A stretch of 64,000 bases of DNA, taken from positions 124,001-188,000 of the forward strand of contig NZ_ABOX02000002.1 in assembly GCF_000172555.1 (NCBI RefSeq), given 5' to 3'. This stretch comes from Pedosphaera parvula Ellin514 (lineage in GTDB: Bacteria; Verrucomicrobiota; Verrucomicrobiia; Limisphaerales; Pedosphaeraceae). This document shows positions 45,188-54,033 of the stretch, one piece after another. How positions within the stretch are numbered: position 1 is the stretch's first letter; every line of letters starts with the position of its first letter. A program made the position numbers and the translations under genes. The notes below the pieces were generated by a model. The model was given only the letters and a program-made list of their open reading frames with translations. It was not told where the DNA came from and made no database searches.

Positions 45188-48100
45188 ATGCCCGAGTCTT
45201 CTGATCACGAGTTCACTATTTTCAGCGCTGCCCGGCAGTTGCCGCCTGGTGAGCGCGCGTCTTTTTTTGACAAGGTTTGCGCCGGCGACGATGCCATGCG
45301 CCAGCGCGTCGAAGAACTCCTTCAGGCTGGTGAAAAAGCGGCGGCGGCCTTCATGGAAACCCCGGCAGCAGATCTTTCGAAATCGAGCAGTGCTTCCCGC
45401 CCCGCCGTGGTTCGCGCCGAGAACCCGGGCGACTGGATAGGCCGCTACAAGTTGCTGGAGCAAATCGGCGAAGGGGGCTGCGGGATCGTGTATCTTGCCC
45501 AGCAGGAGGAACCGGTTCGCCGCCGCGTGGCACTCAAAGTCATTAAACTGGGGATGGACACGAAGAGCGTCATTGCCCGGTTTGAAGCTGAGCGGCAGGC
45601 ACTGGCGTTGATGGACCATCCGAACATCGCCAAGGTGCTGGACGCCGGCGCAACGAGCGCTGGCCGGCTCTATTTCGTGATGGAACTGGTGCCGGGCGTC
45701 AAAATCACTGATTGCTGCGACCAGAACAATCTCTCCACCCGTGACCGGCTTGAACTGTTCATGCAAGTTTGCCATGCCATTCAGCACGCGCATCAGAAAG
45801 GCATTATTCATCGGGACATCAAGCCTTCAAATATCCTGGTCACGATGAACGATGGGGTGCCATTTCCCAAGGTAATTGATTTTGGCATCGCCAAGGCGAC
45901 CCACGGCAAATTGACCGATCAGACGTTTTTCACCGCATTCGAGCAATTCATCGGCACACCCGCTTACATGAGTCCGGAACAAGCCGAGGCTGGCGGGCTT
46001 GATGTGGATACGCGCACCGATATCTATAGTCTGGGCGTTTTGCTTTATGAATTGCTGACCGGTCAGACACCATTTAACTCCAAAGAACTGTTGCAAATTG
46101 GGTTGGATGAGATTCGACGCACCATACGGGAGCGAGAGCCGGCTACGCCTTCGACCTGTTTGAGCACAATGCAGGGCGACGCTCTGGCCACCATCGCCAA
46201 ACATCGAAAAGCTGAAGCGCTCAAGCTGATTCATCTGGTGCGCGGCGATTTGGACTGGATTGTGATGAAAGCGTTGGAAAAGGATCGTGCGCGCCGTTAC
46301 GAGACCGCCAACGATTTGGCCGCGGATATTCGGCGGCACCTGAGCAATGAAGCGGTGGTGGCCCGACCGCCGAGCACTGCGTATCGGTTTCAGAAACTGG
46401 TGCGACGCAATAAGCTGGTATTCGCCGCGACTGGCGCCATCGCCGCTGCTCTGGCCATGGGGGTAGCGCTATCGGTCTGGTCTTCAATTAAAGAGCATCA
46501 AGCGCGTCTGGAGGCTGAAAAGGAACGCCGACAGGCACAAACAAACGAACAAAAAGCGCAGGTTGAAGCCGCCAAGAGCCGACAGGTGGCTCAATTTCTC
46601 GAGGACATGCTCGATGGTGTCGGCCCCTCAGTCGCCATGGGCAGCGATACGACGCTGCTCAAAAGGATTCTGGACAATACGGCGAAACGAATTGGATCGG
46701 ACCTTGCCCAACAGCCCGAGGTGGAGGCGGAGTTGCGCTATACCCTGGGCGAAGTCTACTGGGAACTGGGGGACTTGGAAAACGCACAGGCCATGCATGA
46801 AAGGGCGCTCTCTCTTCGCATCAAAGAGTTGGGTGGAAAAAATCCACTGGTTGCCCAATCCATGCGGCGCCTCGGCCACGTCCTGTGGCGACAAGGATTC
46901 CTGGATAAGGCTGAGAAAATGGCGCGCGCCGGCGTGGCGTTGCAACGAGAATTGTATGGCAACAAGAACCTGGAGGTGGCCAGATCGCTGGAAGACCTTG
47001 CCGCAATACTCAACACGAAAAACCTCTCAACGACGGTTGAGGCAACCCTTCGAGAGGCTGTGACCACCAAGGAAGCTCTGCTGGGAGATAATAATCTCGA
47101 AATGGCGGACTCGCTGGATAATCTGGCCGCATGGCTGTTTTCCAGGCGGTATAAAAGACCGGAAGCTGCTGCTTTATCTCGCAAAGCCATCGCGATACGC
47201 CGGAAACTCCTCGGCCCCGACAATCCGCTGGTGACCATTGCGTCGCTCAAACTTGAGTCCAACGAACTTGATATTCAAGGCAAGTCAAATGAACAGGAAG
47301 CCACGCTGTACAAGCTGGTGGCGGAGCAGCGGAAGATTTTGGGAAACGAACATCCAAGCTTGGCGCAATCACTGAACCTCCTTGCCTCGGTCCTTAAAAA
47401 TGAGGGCAAACTGGCCGAGTCCGAACCTATCCAGCGTGAGGCGTTATCAATGCAGAGGAAACTTCTGGGCGAGGAAAACCCGGAAGTGGCCAAGAGCGAG
47501 GCGAGCCTGGGTGAACTGCTCATTGCCGGGAATAGACTCTCCGAGGCGGAACTCATGTATCGCAGTGCGCTCACGATCCGCAGGAAAGTGTTCGGCCCTA
47601 ACAGCACTCTGGCGGGTGAATCGCTCGTTAATTTGGGTCAGTTGCTGGAAAAGGAAAATAAATTGGAAGATGCCAGAAACCTCTATTTGGAGGGAGCCAG
47701 CGGCGTGTCCGATTTCGCCCTGACAGCCCAGGATTGCCTCGGCATGCTGTACGTTCGCAGCAAAGACGGGCTGAACGACCCGACCGAAGGCGCAAAATGG
47801 CTCCGCAAGTCCGCCGAGCACGGAAACAGCCGCGCCAAAATTGACCTGGCCATTTTATATTTTGATGGCACTGGTGTTCCGAAAGATGAAGTGGAGGCTC
47901 TAAATTGGTTTCACAAAGCAGCGCAGCAAGGCAACAGTCAGGCGATGAAAACCCTGGCGGACTGCTATTGCGCCGCCGGCCGTAGCCAGGAAGCGATCGC
48001 TACTCTGAGGCAAGTTTCTGGTTCGCGTCCGAAGGACATGGATCTTTCGCTGACGCTTGCTACATGGCAAGCCTGGTTTAAAAATGATGTCGATTACGAA

Positions 48101-48601
48101 AGCACCCGCCAGCATGTTGTTCAACAAGCCGCAGGGACGGATGATGCTCCCACGGCGCAAGGCGCCGCCAAGGCGTACTGCCTGCTGCATTCCACCAACG
48201 CCGTTATGTTAACGAAAGCGCTTGATCTTGCGCGGCGGGGGGTCGAACTCAGGAAAGGCACACCGTTTCTGCCGTGGTATCAACTTTGCCTGGGCATGGC
48301 GGAGTATCGTAGTGGTCAGTATGCGAATGCAGAACAAACCTTGGCCGAGGCCGAACAATCGGCTGGCAAATACCCTGATCTTCCAGGAACTGCGCGTTTA
48401 TTCAGGGCAATGAGCCTGTTTCGACAGGGACAATCCGAAAAGGCCCGAGCTGTATTTAGCGAAGCAGAGGCACAAATGCCTCCGTTTCCGCTGGAGGAGA
48501 GCAAACCAATAATTGAGGGAAAGACTGCTTCCCACAACGTAATGATCTGCTGGCTGGCGTATAAAGAAGCAAAATCTCTGTTAAACAGAACGGACCGGTA
48601 A
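45188..48601 (+). CDS. membrane Ser/Thr protein kinase with TPR and Sel1-like repeats
   Basis: 1137 aa. Residues about 86-395 form a Hanks-type kinase: glycine loop IGEGGCGIVYLA, Lys117 (VALKVIKLG), catalytic loop HRDIKPSN, DFGIAKA and activation-segment end MSPEQA. The DG/K/D residues needed for activity are all present. A membrane helix follows at about 430-452 (LVFAATGAIAAALAMGVALS), then a coiled coil and at least eight TPR units (for example LRYTLGEVYWELGDLENAQA; EVARSLEDLAAIL), a pair of Sel1-like units near 850-930 (GAKWLRKSAEHGNSRAKIDL; ALNWFHKAAQQGNSQAM), and more TPRs to the end. Topology puts the kinase in the cytoplasm and the repeats in the periplasm. This kinase-TPR design, next to an ECF sigma gene, is common in Planctomycetes and Verrucomicrobia. 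Confidence 0.94.
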   Translation: MPESSDHEFTIFSAARQLPPGERASFFDKVCAGDDAMRQRVEELLQAGEKAAAAFMETPAADLSKSSSASRPAVVRAENPGDWIGRYKLLEQIGEGGCGIVYLAQQEEPVRRRVALKVIKLGMDTKSVIARFEAERQALALMDHPNIAKVLDAGATSAGRLYFVMELVPGVKITDCCDQNNLSTRDRLELFMQVCHAIQHAHQKGIIHRDIKPSNILVTMNDGVPFPKVIDFGIAKATHGKLTDQTFFTAFEQFIGTPAYMSPEQAEAGGLDVDTRTDIYSLGVLLYELLTGQTPFNSKELLQIGLDEIRRTIREREPATPSTCLSTMQGDALATIAKHRKAEALKLIHLVRGDLDWIVMKALEKDRARRYETANDLAADIRRHLSNEAVVARPPSTAYRFQKLVRRNKLVFAATGAIAAALAMGVALSVWSSIKEHQARLEAEKERRQAQTNEQKAQVEAAKSRQVAQFLEDMLDGVGPSVAMGSDTTLLKRILDNTAKRIGSDLAQQPEVEAELRYTLGEVYWELGDLENAQAMHERALSLRIKELGGKNPLVAQSMRRLGHVLWRQGFLDKAEKMARAGVALQRELYGNKNLEVARSLEDLAAILNTKNLSTTVEATLREAVTTKEALLGDNNLEMADSLDNLAAWLFSRRYKRPEAAALSRKAIAIRRKLLGPDNPLVTIASLKLESNELDIQGKSNEQEATLYKLVAEQRKILGNEHPSLAQSLNLLASVLKNEGKLAESEPIQREALSMQRKLLGEENPEVAKSEASLGELLIAGNRLSEAELMYRSALTIRRKVFGPNSTLAGESLVNLGQLLEKENKLEDARNLYLEGASGVSDFALTAQDCLGMLYVRSKDGLNDPTEGAKWLRKSAEHGNSRAKIDLAILYFDGTGVPKDEVEALNWFHKAAQQGNSQAMKTLADCYCAAGRSQEAIATLRQVSGSRPKDMDLSLTLATWQAWFKNDVDYESTRQHVVQQAAGTDDAPTAQGAAKAYCLLHSTNAVMLTKALDLARRGVELRKGTPFLPWYQLCLGMAEYRSGQYANAEQTLAEAEQSAGKYPDLPGTARLFRAMSLFRQGQSEKARAVFSEAEAQMPPFPLEESKPIIEGKTASHNVMICWLAYKEAKSLLNRTDR

Positions 48602-48729
48602 ATGCCAAGGTCAGACCGGTCAATCAAATAGGACAAGACCACCACGTTGCGTCTTGCGGAAACCGGTGAAAGAGGTGTAACCGATCATGGCGCAACCCGG
48701 CCAGAGGATGTTTGCGCCCGGGACTTTTC

Positions 48730-49293
48730 TCAGGAAATCCTGTTCCGCTCGATCTCCCTAAAAAGCCAGGCTTTGGCGTGGGCCCAATAATTATCAGCGG
48801 TGCGGGCGGAAATACCCAGAGCTACGGCCGTTTCTTCGAGGGTCATGCCAACAAAATAACGTAGTTTCACCAAATCCGCTTCGGCCTTGTTTTGAATGGC
48901 GAGTTTGTCAAGTGCCTCGTGGACGTTGAAGATCTCTTCGTTGTCACAAGGTGCGGCAATTTCCAAATGCTCAATGTCCAGGGCCTTCTGGCCGCCGCCA
49001 TGACGAAGGGCGTGCTTGCGCCGCGCTTTTTCAATAAGGATGCGGCGCATGGCCTCAGCGGCGGCGGAAAAAAAATGAGCGCGATTAGCGAATCGCGGGT
49101 TGTCCTGTCCAACCAGGCGCAGCCAGGCTTCATGCACCAACGCGGTGGGTTGCAAGGTCTGGTTAGGCCCTTCGCTGGCCATTTTCACCGCCGCCAACTT
49201 GCGCAACTCTCCGTAAACCAATGGCAATAGTTCGTCGGCGGCTTGGGGGTTGCCTTGTTCGATTGACTCAAGAATCCGGGTGACGTCGCTCAA
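48730..49293 (-). CDS. ECF-subfamily RNA polymerase sigma factor
   Basis: 187 aa, starting at a TTG at 49293 (SDVTRILESIEQGNPQAADE follows the start; homologues commonly begin in the same way). Region 2 is around 15-90 (LLPLVYGELRKLAA; FFSAAAEAMRRILIEKARR) and region 4 around 125-185 (LVKLRYFVGMTLEETAVALG; ARTADNYWAHAKAWL). This is the family that in Planctomycetes/Verrucomicrobia accompanies Ser/Thr kinases. It is convergent with the kinase gene at 45188-48601, 128 bases apart; the kinase could phosphorylate it or an associated anti-sigma, but no anti-sigma factor gene is seen nearby. Confidence 0.92.
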   Translation of the reverse strand: MSDVTRILESIEQGNPQAADELLPLVYGELRKLAAVKMASEGPNQTLQPTALVHEAWLRLVGQDNPRFANRAHFFSAAAEAMRRILIEKARRKHALRHGGGQKALDIEHLEIAAPCDNEEIFNVHEALDKLAIQNKAEADLVKLRYFVGMTLEETAVALGISARTADNYWAHAKAWLFREIERNRIS

Positions 49294-49543
49294 TCGCCAA
49301 CTCCTATCAAACTCTGCGGAGTAGTGAAAGAGAATTTCACGCCGGGCGGTTCCGGGGTTGAACTGACGAGGATTCCCATTCGGACCGGCCCGTCAACCTA
49401 ATCAATCACGCCGTGAAAATTTTTTTGCGCCTTTCTTCCTGTAATTTCGCATTAAAGATCGAAGGCCGTTAAATCATGTTGAAACGCTTTAAATAGAGTC
49501 ATTTGTCTGGCATCGGATTGGCAATGGAAAAAAGAGAGTAAAT

Positions 49544-52500
49544 ATGAACCGTGGATTTATAAAATGTGTCCTGTCGCTCGGGGTGGTGGCTCTGGTCTCG
49601 GTTGCCGAGGCACACCCGTACGCCTCAGGTATTACCAACAGCAACGGACTCATTTCCTGGGTATTGAACGAAACCGCCTCGGACGTCAAAATTGTTTTCG
49701 ATGATGGCGCGACGATCATGGACTACGGACCAGGACTCGCCGTGGGCACCAATGTTTTTACTTTGGGAGCCCATACGAATTTTTCCATTGTCGTTTTCAA
49801 AGTGGGTTCCAATGTACTCAACCAGATCAGCAGTGATGCCAACATTTACAACAACTTCCATGGCCCGCGCGGCGTGGCAGTCAACAAAAACCCCAAGACC
49901 TGGAATTTCGGCCGCACTTATGTCGCCAACGCCAATCCTGGTAGCGCCGGCCCCATGCGCCCCGTCACCACCAAGGGAATCTACGTCATGGACGCCGCTT
50001 CCGAGGACTGCCTCGGCCTTGGCAACGTCGCGGCCACGGCGGGCATCACTTTAGGCAGCAGCACCACCTTCTCTCCTTACAAATTGTTCGTGGGACCGGA
50101 TGACGCGCTGTATGTGGGCGATGCTGCCACCGGCATAATCGGAGGGGTTTGGCGGGTGGACGCAGATCTCAAGACCTCCGCCACTATTTTTGGGCTGGCC
50201 AATCCCGGCAACAACACCACGGCCTCAGGTGTCAACTTCGGGCGGGCCGCCGGCACGCCAAACGTTACCGGCTCATTGGCCAACAGCAACCTGGTGCTCA
50301 CGCTGACCGCGTGGGATTTGAATCTCGTTAATCCACCTGGCACATTCTCCCCAACGGCGACGGGGTACCAAAACATTTACCGATATAATATCGGGGCCGG
50401 TCCGTTGCCGTGGAGCAACTTCCCCACCGTAGTGACCAATCCGATCCGGTTTGGCAACATAAATTCGGTGGTCATGGATGTCCAGATTGCGCCGGATGGA
50501 AAATACTTTATCACCGCCAAGCGCAACAGTCCCTCCGATGGCACAACCAATGTGTGTGTGCTGGACAGCACGGGAACAACCGTGCTGTGGGATTCAAAAA
50601 CGCAAAGCGCCGCCTACTTTGGCGATACGGTCAACGATCATCTTAGCATTGTTAATTATTCGATCTCCGTTTCCCCTGACGACAAATTCGTGCTCATTCA
50701 AGGTGCGGCAAATAATAATTTTCTTCTCATGTCGTTGACCAACGGGATTCCAGACATTTCCACGCTAACAACCAATACCACGGTAGGAACGGGCGGCGGT
50801 TCGACCTGCTATGCCTCCACATGGGATGCGGCCGACAATATCTACGTCTCCAGCGGCGGATCGGGTACCTTGCGCATTTTTTCCCCGGGAATGACCACAA
50901 CCTGCATCACCAGCAACGATGCGACCTGCACCAATGGCAGTTTCCAATTGACCACCACTTCCGCCGCTCTGGCAGCGATTCAAACGCAACCCACCAACCA
51001 AACCGCGCAATGCTCTGGTAATGCCTCTTTCTTTGTCGGTACCTCCGGCGTGGGGCTAAAATATCAATGGTATCTGGCTGGAACGGGAGCCATTGGCGGC
51101 GCAACCAATTCGGTCTTGACGCTGAGCGGGGTTTCCATGGCCCAATCCGGCTCCAGCTATACAGTTATCGTCAGCAATACATTGAACAGCGTCACCAGTC
51201 AGGTTGCCGTATTGACCGTGACTGATACAGTTCCCCCCATCGTGACACTGAACGGCAGTGCGACGATCAGTCTCCCTCAAGGCACCCCGTTCATCGATCC
51301 AGGGGCAACCGCCATGGACTCCTGCGCCGGCAGCGTACCGGTGACGATGAGCGGGACGGTCGACGTGAATTCCATCGGCACGTATCATCTTTTCTACTTG
51401 GCAACCGATCCCAGCGGCAATTCAGCCACCAATAGTCGCACAGTGGTTGTTCAGGCCACCAACGGACCTCCCTTTATTGAGCAACAACCTTCCGATCAAA
51501 TTGCGCAATGCACTTCTCCCGTGGTTTTCAGCGTCATTGCGGCTGGCGCCGCGCCACTGAGTTATCAGTGGTACAATGGTGCGCTGCCTCTTTCCGACGG
51601 AGCAGGGGTTTCCGGTTCCTCCACCGCAACTCTTACCTTGAGCGGCACACTGCTTTCGCAAGCAGGCAGTTACTCGGTGGTAATTACCAACAGCCTCAAC
51701 AGCATCACCAGCCGGGTAGCAACCCTGACCGTAAGTGACACGACGATTCCGACCATAACCGTCATCGGCAACACGGTAATCAGCATGGTCCAAGGTTCGT
51801 CCTACATCGATCCTGGCGCGACGGCTGCAGACGCGTGCGTCGGCAGTTTGGCGGTGTCAACTGCGGGCAGCGTCGATGTAAATACACCGGGCAGGTACGT
51901 GATTGTCTACGCGGCGACCAACTCGACGGGTAATTCGGCCAGCGCACAGCGGATCGTCACCATCACTCCGATACCCGGTCCCATAACGGCCGGCACGCCC
52001 AACATCATTCCTTTGCCCGCAACCCTGCAAAATCGGCCCGGGGTCTTTTCCCTCTGCCCTTCGCAACCATACCCTTCCGCTCCCGCCCATGCGCTGATGC
52101 AGATTCTGGTTGATAACGCGTCGCAAGCAACAGGCCAATACCTTGCAGCCGCGTTGTTCAAATCCACTGGCTATCAATTTAGAGTCGTTAATTCCACTGA
52201 AACCAACGCCGTGAAAGGGGCAATTTTGATCACCACTTCCAACGCCATCCCGAGCTTGGGCACGGAAGGTTACGAACTGACCGTCGCGCCGGATTCGGTG
52301 GTCATCCGCGCGCCCGCGCAAGGGGGAACGTTTTACGGCGTTCAATCCCTGCTGCAATTGCTGCCGCCGCAGATTTATTCGTCCCACATTGTCTCAGGTG
52401 TGGCCTGGACTGCCCCGTGCGTTTACATCCAGGACCAACCCCGATTCCCGTGGCGGGGCGTGATGCTCGATGTCGCACGGCATTTCTTCAATAAGGACGA

Positions 52501-54016
52501 GGTCAAGCAGGTTTTGGATGCGATGGCCATGCACAAGTTGAACACCTTCCACTGGCACTTGGTGGATGATCAGGGCTGGCGCCTGGAAATCACCAACTAT
52601 CCCAATCTGACCGTCGCCGGCGCATTCCGGTCAGGCACGGATTATGGTCTGCCACCTCGAGCCGCCACGGCAACGAATGCCGCCGGGCTGTATGGTGGAT
52701 TTTACACGCAAGCCGAAGCGCGCGAGATCGTGGCTTATGCGCAGGAACGGCACATCACCGTGGTACCGGAAATTGAGATGCCGTGCCACGTTACCTGCGC
52801 CCTGGCCGCGTATCCGCAATTTGGTTGCGGCAACGCTGCCAGCTTTTACAACCCGGACTATCCCAGCATCAATTATGGCGTGGATCTTTACAGTCTGGGC
52901 ACCCCGGCAACGCTCGCATTTCTGCAAGATGTCTTAGACGAGGTCATGGGGATTTTTCCCGGCAAATACATCCATTGCGGTGGTGATGAGGTGGTGGCCA
53001 GCGGTGATAGGCAATGGAACACTTATTCTGCGGACGTCGCGAACATGGCCTCTCTTGGCATCACACCCAACGGATCCACCTCAGTCATCCAGTATCAGCA
53101 TTGGTTTTCCTCCGCTCTCGCCAATTATCTCCAAACTCAGGGGCGTATGATGATGGGTTGGACTGAAATTGAGAATGGCGGCATCGTGACCAATGCTGCG
53201 TTGATGGATTGGCAAACGGGCGGTTCCAGCCAGGCCGTGGCCGCCGCTGAAGCCGGCCAACCCGTGGTCATGACGCCGGATAGCAGTTGCTACATCAATT
53301 ACGTCGAAGGCGGTGGTAGCAGCAGCCTGAAGTACGAACCGCCTTTCGTTGTCGGCGGAACGCCGTCCTATTTGTCGCTCAGCCAGATTTATGCTTTCAA
53401 TCCGGTCCCTGCCACTTTGCCTTCGCAGTACGGCAGCAACATCCTCGGCGCGCAGTGCAATTTGTTTGGCGAGTACGTGCCCTCTTTCAGGAACGTTATG
53501 TTTAAAATGTTTCCGCGCGTGACCGCCCTGGCAGAAATAACCTGGACGCCGCAGGCCTCGCAAAGTTTCAGCAACTTCACCAATCGACTGGTGATGGAAG
53601 AGCAGCGTTACACCCAAATGGGAGTCAATTACGACCACGAAACCCTTCCGCAAATCGGGACTTGGGGTCCGACGGTTTCCACCAGCTCCACGACCAATTT
53701 TTACGACATCACGACCAACGTGACTTCGGCGGGCGAAATTGACGTTAGTTTCTGGTACACCAGCGGTGCAAATCTTGCCATTTCTTCGGTGGCGCTGCTG
53801 GTCAATGGCGTGCAGGTGGATGTTGACGCGCACGCCGGACTGGCTGAGCCAAGCTCGATTTATCAGGCCACGAAACCCTTCATCCCGGTCTTTACGCTTT
53901 ACGTGCTTCAGCTGCCTGCAATGAAACCGGGCGCAACTTACACCATCCAAACCGTGACCCAGGCTTCCGGCGGCACGACGGCCAGCGGGACCATTTATCT
54001 GCCGAACTGGAATTGA
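49544..54016 (+). CDS. secreted GH20 beta-N-acetylhexosaminidase with Ig-like and DUF5011-like domains
   Basis: 1490 aa. Signal peptide at 1-23 (CVLSLGVVALVSVAEA). Residues about 25-475 form an N-terminal beta-rich region of propeller type (GPRGVAVNKNP; YKLFVGPDDALYVGDAATG). Two Ig-like plus DUF5011/HYR-like pairs follow (TQPTNQTAQCSG; PPIVTLNGSATISLPQGTPF; then QQPSDQIAQCTSP; PTITVIGNTVISMVQGSSYI). The catalytic part starts near 815 with a GH20b domain (IIPLPATLQNRPGVF), then the GH20 barrel: WRGVMLDVARHFF, KLNTFHWHLVDDQGWRLEI, and catalytic Asp1148-Glu1149 in HCGGDEV. It should hydrolyse terminal GlcNAc/GalNAc residues from chitin or glycoproteins by substrate-assisted catalysis, outside the cell. 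The next gene, an NHL protein, begins 17 bases after the stop. Confidence 0.94.
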   Translation: MNRGFIKCVLSLGVVALVSVAEAHPYASGITNSNGLISWVLNETASDVKIVFDDGATIMDYGPGLAVGTNVFTLGAHTNFSIVVFKVGSNVLNQISSDANIYNNFHGPRGVAVNKNPKTWNFGRTYVANANPGSAGPMRPVTTKGIYVMDAASEDCLGLGNVAATAGITLGSSTTFSPYKLFVGPDDALYVGDAATGIIGGVWRVDADLKTSATIFGLANPGNNTTASGVNFGRAAGTPNVTGSLANSNLVLTLTAWDLNLVNPPGTFSPTATGYQNIYRYNIGAGPLPWSNFPTVVTNPIRFGNINSVVMDVQIAPDGKYFITAKRNSPSDGTTNVCVLDSTGTTVLWDSKTQSAAYFGDTVNDHLSIVNYSISVSPDDKFVLIQGAANNNFLLMSLTNGIPDISTLTTNTTVGTGGGSTCYASTWDAADNIYVSSGGSGTLRIFSPGMTTTCITSNDATCTNGSFQLTTTSAALAAIQTQPTNQTAQCSGNASFFVGTSGVGLKYQWYLAGTGAIGGATNSVLTLSGVSMAQSGSSYTVIVSNTLNSVTSQVAVLTVTDTVPPIVTLNGSATISLPQGTPFIDPGATAMDSCAGSVPVTMSGTVDVNSIGTYHLFYLATDPSGNSATNSRTVVVQATNGPPFIEQQPSDQIAQCTSPVVFSVIAAGAAPLSYQWYNGALPLSDGAGVSGSSTATLTLSGTLLSQAGSYSVVITNSLNSITSRVATLTVSDTTIPTITVIGNTVISMVQGSSYIDPGATAADACVGSLAVSTAGSVDVNTPGRYVIVYAATNSTGNSASAQRIVTITPIPGPITAGTPNIIPLPATLQNRPGVFSLCPSQPYPSAPAHALMQILVDNASQATGQYLAAALFKSTGYQFRVVNSTETNAVKGAILITTSNAIPSLGTEGYELTVAPDSVVIRAPAQGGTFYGVQSLLQLLPPQIYSSHIVSGVAWTAPCVYIQDQPRFPWRGVMLDVARHFFNKDEVKQVLDAMAMHKLNTFHWHLVDDQGWRLEITNYPNLTVAGAFRSGTDYGLPPRAATATNAAGLYGGFYTQAEAREIVAYAQERHITVVPEIEMPCHVTCALAAYPQFGCGNAASFYNPDYPSINYGVDLYSLGTPATLAFLQDVLDEVMGIFPGKYIHCGGDEVVASGDRQWNTYSADVANMASLGITPNGSTSVIQYQHWFSSALANYLQTQGRMMMGWTEIENGGIVTNAALMDWQTGGSSQAVAAAEAGQPVVMTPDSSCYINYVEGGGSSSLKYEPPFVVGGTPSYLSLSQIYAFNPVPATLPSQYGSNILGAQCNLFGEYVPSFRNVMFKMFPRVTALAEITWTPQASQSFSNFTNRLVMEEQRYTQMGVNYDHETLPQIGTWGPTVSTSSTTNFYDITTNVTSAGEIDVSFWYTSGANLAISSVALLVNGVQVDVDAHAGLAEPSSIYQATKPFIPVFTLYVLQLPAMKPGATYTIQTVTQASGGTTASGTIYLPNWN

Positions 54017-54033
54017 TCAACCTTCTCGAATCA

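Noticed and set aside
53081-53950. 289-codon open frame antisense to the GH20 gene
   Set aside because: The sense strand holds catalytic GH20 motifs throughout; antisense frame is incidental.
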